Positions 58,611-64,000 of a stretch of DNA of 64,000 nt are shown here, in pieces (position 1 is the stretch's first letter; the number at the start of each line of letters is the position of its first letter). The position numbers and the translations under genes are program-made. This DNA is from Pisaster brevispinus (taxonomy: Eukaryota; Echinodermata; Asteroidea; Forcipulatida; Asteriidae): contig JAMKCF010000008.1 in assembly GCA_023634235.1 (NCBI GenBank), positions 2,361,001 to 2,425,000 on the forward strand. The letters are read 5' to 3'. The notes beneath the pieces were generated by a model. It worked only from the letters and a program-made list of their open reading frames with translations, was not told the origin of the DNA and made no database searches.

Positions 58611-59610
58611 AGGTTTTTCCCGGCCAATTTCAGCAAAAAGTTATTCCATTTTAATAACACACATTCAAATTCACATAATTATTATTTCCCTCATCCACTC
58701 AAACTAGGTTTTCTTTAGCTATTAATTCATTCAATTACGTTTTCGTGCACACATGAATTTCGTTTTTCTGACGGAATCAAGAAGTGAGGCAACCACAACC
58801 ACAACCAAGTACTTGGCCGCATTCAAGAGATGGAAGACATTTATACAGATGCAGAGGGAGGATAAGCCATACCGGCAAAGCCTATGTAGCCTTATACATT
58901 TCCAGTTTGATTGATGAAGGGTCCTCTATAAGTGTAGTTCAGTCGGCAGTCTATTCAATCAAATGGGCTCATATTCGGGGGACAAGTGACCCATACAGAC
59001 AATAATTTTGAAAAACTTATTTGAAACATCGAAAAGGAGAAATTCAAAACCGATTGTAAAGAAAGACATAGTTACATCTGAGCAAATCGTCATGTTATGT
59101 GATAAATATGGGGAGTCAGATGACATCCTGGTATTACGAGATCTCGCCATAATTGTCCTGGGGTTTTCTGGTTTTCTCAGATTTGACGAGATTCGCACTT
59201 TGCGGGGAAGGGACGTAAAATTTTACGACGAGTTTTTGACTTAAAGAGTAAAACGGATCAATACAGAAAGGGTGATACAGTAACAATTTCTAAGGGCAGC
59301 ACAAAGGCTTGCCCCCTGAAAATCGTGAAGAATTATTTCGCTGGGAGCAGGAATTTCGTTGGACTCGGACCAGTTTATTTTTCGTCCGGCGCTATATAAA
59401 TACAGTTGTTATTATTATTATTGTTATAAGTTACACTAGAGCCTGAGAAACGGTTTTGAGACGGCTAAGTGAAGTTTGTGAAGGGTCAAATATTGGTCTC
59501 CATTCACTAAGGGCCGGTGGTGCAACGGCTGCCGCAAGGCATCTGTAAATGACAGGCTTTGGAAGATGCACGGAAGATGGCGAAGTGAAAAAGCCAAAGA
59601 TTGTATAGCG
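58611..59610 (+). pseudogene. Degenerate tyrosine-recombinase transposon
   Basis: Fragments in different frames read, in order, TTKYLAAFKRWKTF (about 58795), HTGKAYVALYISSLIDEGSS (about 58869), then AVYSIKWAH, KKDIVTSEQIVMLC, and LRDLAIIVLGFSGFLRFDEI (about 59134) with the box-I arginine. KSKTDQYRKGD follows near 59242, then after an insertion IGLHSLRAGGATAAARH (about 59490; the H-x-x-R motif) and WKMHGRWRSEKAKD. The catalytic tyrosine expected just after KAKD is missing because unrelated sequence begins there. Several stops and frameshifts show it is dead. The type resembles Crypton/Ngaro-like eukaryotic recombinases; which one is unresolved. The upstream block TTTTTCCCGGCCAATTTCAG (58616) is shared with 8351. 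Confidence 0.75.
59389..59440 (+). mobile_element. LINE/SINE-type 3' tail inside the recombinase relic
   Basis: GGCGCTATATAAATACAGTT followed by TATTATTATTATTGTTA is a typical 3' end of CR1/L2-like retroelements or SINEs that use them. It interrupts the recombinase between the KSKTDQYR and HSLRAGG parts. Confidence 0.5.
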
Positions 59611-59619
59611 CCTACTGCA

Positions 59620-60420
59620 GGCCAGCCTCTAAGCGCTTAACATTCAGTATAGTCAGGCTTAGTCAGGCTTTGATATTGTAAGAGTATACATTAGGTCATA
59701 AACAACTATGTTCAGTGATGTTTATTTATATTATTAGTTAAAAGATAATTGTTGACTCGGAAGATACAATGAAGTTCAACAACACAATTATCAGCAGTGG
59801 AATCAATGTACTTAGTACAGAAAGTACGGAAAGGTCAGAGAAAGTAATGTTGACATATTTATTTGTTTATTTCAAATTTATGTTGACACTGAAAATACAG
59901 TGAAATTTAATGCTGCTTTTTATGGTAGCCATTCGTTTATAACTTCAATGGCCTTATTAATGTTACTTATAGTATGGGGGAGATCAGAGCAAGGCACTGA
60001 CACAAAGCAACGACCCCTTGCCCGCTCTTTGAGTTCTAGTCTCCAGGCAAGCCATACCCTATATTGGTGTAACAAATTGTGTAATACTTAAGGGCAGTTC
60101 AGAGTGAAAATGACGACAAAGAATAGACTCATAATGACTTACATGTGTATGCTTGACCCGACATACATTATGAAGCCTCATGAATGCATGGGAAACTTAA
60201 TGACTCAATGTGTATGATTGGCCCTTCATACATAGAAGCCTCATATATGCTTTTCAAATCATAGCGGCTCAATTAAATCGTAGTGCCTTAATTTTTTGCG
60301 ATGAGCTCATTTTTCAATAGCTAGAGTCATCATGTGAGTGGGATCAATTACAAACCTCTAACCTGTTAAAATACCATTGTATTTGATAACCTAAGCTTCT
60401 GGGGCAAAATTTGTCAATAT
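59620..60420. repeat. Mostly anonymous; short direct repeat at 60125-60255
   Basis: The block AATGACTTACATGTGTATGC with ACATACATTATGAAGCCTCA recurs about 75 bp later as AATGACTCAATGTGTATGAT with TTCATACATAGAAGCCTCAT. Nothing else is recognised here. Confidence 0.45.
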
Positions 60421-60422
60421 CA

Positions 60423-60690
60423 AAATATCCGATGGTATCATTCTGAGAAAAAATGGGTCAAAACATTTTTTATACGGGGATGTTTTGGTTCATTCCTGAC
60501 TTTTTCAGACTAATTTGAAACATGACGTCACAGGATTTAACAACTTATTGGTCATCTTTAGGAGGAATTTTCGTCAGTCAAAATGTCAAATTAAACGCCG
60601 AAATTGACTATCATTGAAAGTCAGTAATGAATCAAATTCCCGTACAAATATCTCCAGACCCATTTTTTTCTTAGAAAGATGTCATCGGGG
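60423..60690. mobile_element. Fold-back element, about 265 bp
   Basis: CCGATGGTATCATTCTGAGA at the left pairs with the inverse of TCTTAGAAAGATGTCATCGG at the right; AAAAAATGGGTC/GACCCATTTTTTT and TTCATTCCTGACTTT/AAAGTCAGTAATGAA continue the stem. No coding sequence. Confidence 0.6.
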
Positions 60691-60900
60691 CCCAATTTCA
60701 TGGCTCTGCTTACTGTAAGCAAAGAATCGGCGCTTACGGAAGCAGTGAATTCCGCGCTTACGTCAAGCATATTTCACGAGTTAGCAGAGAATTTTTGCTT
60801 GTACGCGTCACCGTACTCCAAGACGTTCTTCGCCTACACAGCTAGCGCAGAAATTCGGCGCTTGCAAAGTAAGCGGGAAAAAAAATACACGTTTTCAGGG
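60688..60900. repeat. Dispersed repeat GGGGCCCAATTTCATGGCTC
   Basis: The sequence contains several GCGCTTAC/GTAAGC modules (CGGCGCTTACGG, CCGCGCTTACGTC, GGCGCTTGC). A 76-codon frame spans it. I regard it as repeat-derived on the basis of its internal modularity. Confidence 0.45.
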
Positions 60901-61207
60901 TCAATCTAAATTTAAAAAAGGCATCAATAGTTCTTATTCCTACCGCGTCATTTTAGCTCTAACTATAGTTGGGATCGTAGTAGTAAATACAAAGCACCCC
61001 CACGAATAAGCTAAAAACATAATAATAGTAAGTATCATAGTATGAAGTTTTTAAGACCACTTGCCCTTGAGAATATTTGAGATTAGGCCCCTAATTAGAA
61101 TGTTGGTTTTCCAAAGAAAGGAAAGTTAAATGCAAAGGCCTACTTTGAAACTGAAAGCGTCACCCGGCATGGGTATGAGGGCGCTCAGTCAGGACCCTCT
61201 AAAAACT

Positions 61208-61681
61208 ACGGTGGCTCATATTCGCCAATTCCTAGAGAACCCATGTTTTACTATTCGCTCGGCCCCAGCGGCCTATCCAGGACCGCTGGGATGGGCTAAT
61301 CAGCTTGCACAGATTCTTGTTCAGGAAGTACGTCATGCGTGCAGTGCTTGCAGTGTGAGTGTGATGCATGATGGGACTGAGCATTAACCAATGAGCGTGC
61401 TTGATACGTTTGCCCATCCCAGCGCCTTTGGTTTTAAGGCAAGGCGCTGGGGACGAGCGAAGTTTTACTATTGCGTTATATCGCCGTACTATTGCGTTAA
61501 ATCGCCGTACTATTGCGTTATATCGCCGTACTTTTGCGATATAACGCAATAGTACGGCGATATAACGCAATAGCACGGCGATATAACGCAATAGTACGGC
61601 GATATAACGCAATAGTACGGCGATATATCGCCGTAAAACAAAACATGGGTTCTGTAGGAATTGGCGAATATGAGCCACCGT
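61208..61681. mobile_element. Fold-back element with internal 21-bp snap-back array
   Basis: Outer arms ACGGTGGCTCATATTCGCCA (61208) and TTGGCGAATATGAGCCACCG (ending 61680) are inverse copies and continue with AACCCATGTTTTAC/GTAAAACAAAACATGGGTT. The core (about 61466-61632) consists of 21-bp units ATTGCGTTATATCGCCGTA(CT): three forward, then four to five inverted. A second element (61254-61461) is inserted in the left arm. Confidence 0.7.
61254..61461. mobile_element. 208-bp MULE-like MITE nested in the fold-back element
   Basis: Terminal inverted repeats TTCGCTCGGCCCCAGCG and CGCTGGGGACGAGCGAA; flanked by the 9-bp direct repeat GTTTTACTA at 61245-61253 and 61462-61470. A 9-bp duplication is typical of Mutator-like elements. 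Internal pair CGCTGGGATGGG/CCCATCCCAGCG forms an additional stem. Confidence 0.7.
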
Positions 61682-61699
61682 AAATATGAGCCACCGTAC

Positions 61700-62032
61700 C
61701 ATACATGTACTATCATTCCAAACCTACCTGCTCTGGGCACCGGCTTGCAACCGGCTCTAGCTCCATCATAACAATTTTGACATGAGTTTGTATACAAAGC
61801 CGAGACCCGGGTTCGAAATAAAGAATCTTGTTAATTAACACCAATCGCATCAGCTTGTGCGTCTGCGGTAGTAAACTTTAACACTCAAGTTGGGACCAGT
61901 CCCAACTAAAGTGGGGACAATTGTCATGGGACGGAACATAATCACGTTCGTTGTTTTGATGATTAACCTGGCAAGATCACGTCGTTGGTGGCGGTATACA
62001 TTGACAACACGAACATTATTTTTCGTGAAACG
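61700..62032 (+). promoter_or_regulatory. Probable promoter / 5' leader of the right-end gene
   Basis: Upstream of the start codon at 62033. Moderately CG-containing without obvious TATA box. Assigned by position only. Confidence 0.3.
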
Positions 62033-64000
62033 ATGTCTGCTTTCAGCGACAGGGAAGCCACGCTTTCGCGGCTATCGAAGTTACAAAAGGAGATCGAACA
62101 GTTAACTGGTAAGCACTAATACCCAAACTCAATGTTTTCACTTGTCAATCAACAGTTTTAGGGAAATTGTCCTCATTTTGGGAGAAATCTTAGAATTTGT
62201 ATACCTGCCTAGTTTCCGGACAAGGGAAACCCCCAAAATCTGTGCGCAATAACATTGGATTGGAATGATAGTGTAAAAATAAATATCAAGGATGCTTAGA
62301 TCGTGCAGTTGTCCTAAATAGAAAACTGAATCAGGGTTCAAGAAAGAACAAAAATTTGTGGTATTTTAAATAATTTGTTTTGTGAAGGTAAAATCTTTGC
62401 CATAAATTTTGTCATGATTGTTCAAAATGAAATCATGAAAATGAAGTAAGATTTGGAGTTGTGTGTGGACCTCACACACCTCAGTCGAAAAAGAAATACA
62501 ATGAAACTACACTTTATTTGATGGTGCCTACCGAAACCTTATCTGCATGTTTTGATTTTATTTCTAAGTTATATTTTACAAGGAGTACAACATTCTTATG
62601 AATTATATAGAAGTCATTTTAAATAATTTGAGTAACTGTTTGAATCATAGCGCCAAAACGAGCATGCACAAAATCATTTTACTGTAGTCTCTATAATAAG
62701 GGAATGGTAAGTGACAACTGGGGAAAAATTTTGACCCCAAAACACAAGTTTTGTATTTGAGAGATCATCACACTTCCTGATGAGCTTTGTATGTGGGGCT
62801 AGGGCCAAGAAGCGGAGGGAGTCCAGCGTATTGGCACCATTTATGGGGCTATGTTTGAATCATAAGGTTTTTTTTCAAATTGCATTTTTATTCTTGTAAA
62901 CATTTTCTTTTGACAGATGCTCTGAATCGTAAACCAAATTCAAATGTGAAGTCCTCAAGTTATGACGGCAGCAATAGATCCTCGTCAACGGGGAGCAGTC
63001 GCAGAACCGTCCTACATGGAAGCAGGTCTACCTCAGTGACAGAGCCCAAGGGGTATTCAGCCCGGACACAGTTACAACCTAGTCCCAGCTATGCAAGTAA
63101 GCTACGAGAAATTGAGGCTAGGTATGCCACATCAGGTTTGGAGCATAATATCAAGCCTGTTTTAGCTACAGCTCAAACTGCTAGTTCCCTTATTCCATCG
63201 GGACAACCTATCAAGTCTAGTGAAGGGAGTTGGAGTTGGACGAGTGGTAACCCATCCACAAACACTGGACAACTCCTTGATGTGGCTGGTAGCAGTAGGT
63301 CTTTATTTTCATTCCAACCTGTTGGTTCCCTTCTTCCATTGGGACAACCTGTCAAGTCAAGCGGAAGGAGTCATACTTGGACAAGTGATAAACGGTCAGC
63401 AAACAATGCACAACTCCTTGATGAGACTGGTAGCCATGGGTCTTCCTTTTCGTTGCAACCTGCTGGTGGATACCAGCTTCAATTACAAACTGACCCTCCA
63501 GCAAGACATTCTATAAAGAGAGAGATGAACACAAGCCAAGAGCAGATATCTAAATCCTCTCATCATTCTCAGGTTCAAACAACCTACAGCCACGATCTGG
63601 GCAAGAAATCCAAATTGCTGATGAACAATCAAGTAAAACGGGTTGAAGAGAAGTACCTGGACCGTCCTAAAGTGTCAATCATGCAGGATCAGGGAAGGCT
63701 TGTTCTTCATTCCAGCTCTACATTGTCCAATGACCCGCTGAGAGTAAAGTTATTGACCGGAAAGGTGATCTCACCCTCCATGTCAAAACAATCTAGTAAG
63801 GATTCCAGCCATGTACAGTCAACCTCCTCTCTCCAAAGCTCCAGCTCAGACAGAAAATCCAGCAAGTACTCATGGCGACAGCCATCTCACACAAAACATT
63901 CCCAAGATGAATCCCGTAAGCTCCCGTCCAGTGGTGTAAAAAAATCACCCTTCAAGTTTGAGAAATCTCATGGGTCCTCAACAAGCCGAGATTCTTCCCG
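62033..64000 (+). CDS. Unrecognised Ser/Lys-rich protein, N-terminal part (two exons, partial)
   Basis: Exon 1, 62033-62108, begins MSAFSDREATLSRLSKLQKE and continues with IEQLT, a short amphipathic or coiled-coil helix. Its donor ACTG/GTAAGC joins in phase with acceptor TTTTGACAG at 62916. Exon 2 (62917 to beyond 64000) stays open for 361 codons to the window edge. It is rich in Ser, Lys and Gln and contains two tandem copies of a roughly 46-residue module (GQPIKSSEGSWSWTSGNPST and GQPVKSSGRSHTWTSDKRSA, each followed by a LLD motif and an F-rich stretch). Later it reads KSSKYSWRQPSHTK. Nothing here identifies a family. A CCCH zinc-finger protein of the ZC3H3 type, which also begins with a short helix and a Ser/Lys-rich region, is one speculative option; the diagnostic domain would be downstream of the window. 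Confidence 0.8.

Noticed and set aside
60679..60909. 76-codon open frame starting MSSGPNFMALLTVSKESALT
   Set aside because: It overlaps a dispersed repeat built of GCGCTTAC modules and shows no gene context.
61466..61632. Regularly repeated 21-bp units resembling a CRISPR-like array
   Set aside because: Units are contiguous without unique spacers, occur in both orientations and lie in an animal genome; a snap-back satellite explains them.

Overview
The window is animal nuclear DNA: split genes with GT/AG introns, AT-rich non-coding sequence, tRNA-derived SINEs, fold-back MITEs and long microsatellites. The single HSF1-type and NPC1-type genes, together with dispersed repeats of a kind I associate with echinoderms (for example the family starting AGGCACTGGACAC), suggest a marine invertebrate deuterostome, most likely a sea star or relative. 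That assignment is an inference. Nothing bacterial or organellar is present.

Layout. (1) 47-5756, minus strand: first seven coding exons of an NPC1 cholesterol transporter gene; the rest lies beyond the left edge. (2) 5757-13690: transposon-rich intergenic DNA, including a 4.2-kb unit (7742-11960) bounded by perfect terminal inverted repeats, a TA duplication and CGTGGT-rich subterminal arrays, with other repeats nested inside. (3) 16169-22415, minus strand: a complete 11-exon HSF1-type heat-shock transcription factor (520 aa), with a hAT-like fold-back element and a SINE in its introns. (4) 23431-31560, plus strand: a head-to-head neighbour encoding a 1754-aa Ser/Thr/Pro-rich nuclear-type protein, mostly in one 5.1-kb exon, ending in a C2H2 finger. 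(5) 31561-41570: intergenic sequence with SINEs, fold-back elements and tandem duplications. (6) 41578-57855: a giant imperfect inverted repeat with arms of about 8.2 and 7.0 kb around a 1.05-kb spacer. (7) 58600-59620: a broken tyrosine-recombinase transposon. (8) 60423-61700: fold-back elements, one nested inside another. (9) 62033-64000, plus strand: first two coding exons of an unrecognised Ser-rich protein gene running off the right edge.

The host genes are unrelated: NPC1 handles lysosomal sterol export, HSF1 the transcriptional heat-shock response, and the 1754-aa protein is probably a nuclear regulator. HSF1 and the large zinc-finger gene start about 1 kb apart in opposite directions and may share a promoter.

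The most unusual structure is the giant inverted repeat. Both arms keep matching splice-like signals pointing outward from the spacer and a small conserved reading frame (33 and 34 aa). Near the outer ends both arms carry a matching, inward-reading terminal coding exon. This looks like an old inverted duplication of a segment that contained parts of at least two transcription units.
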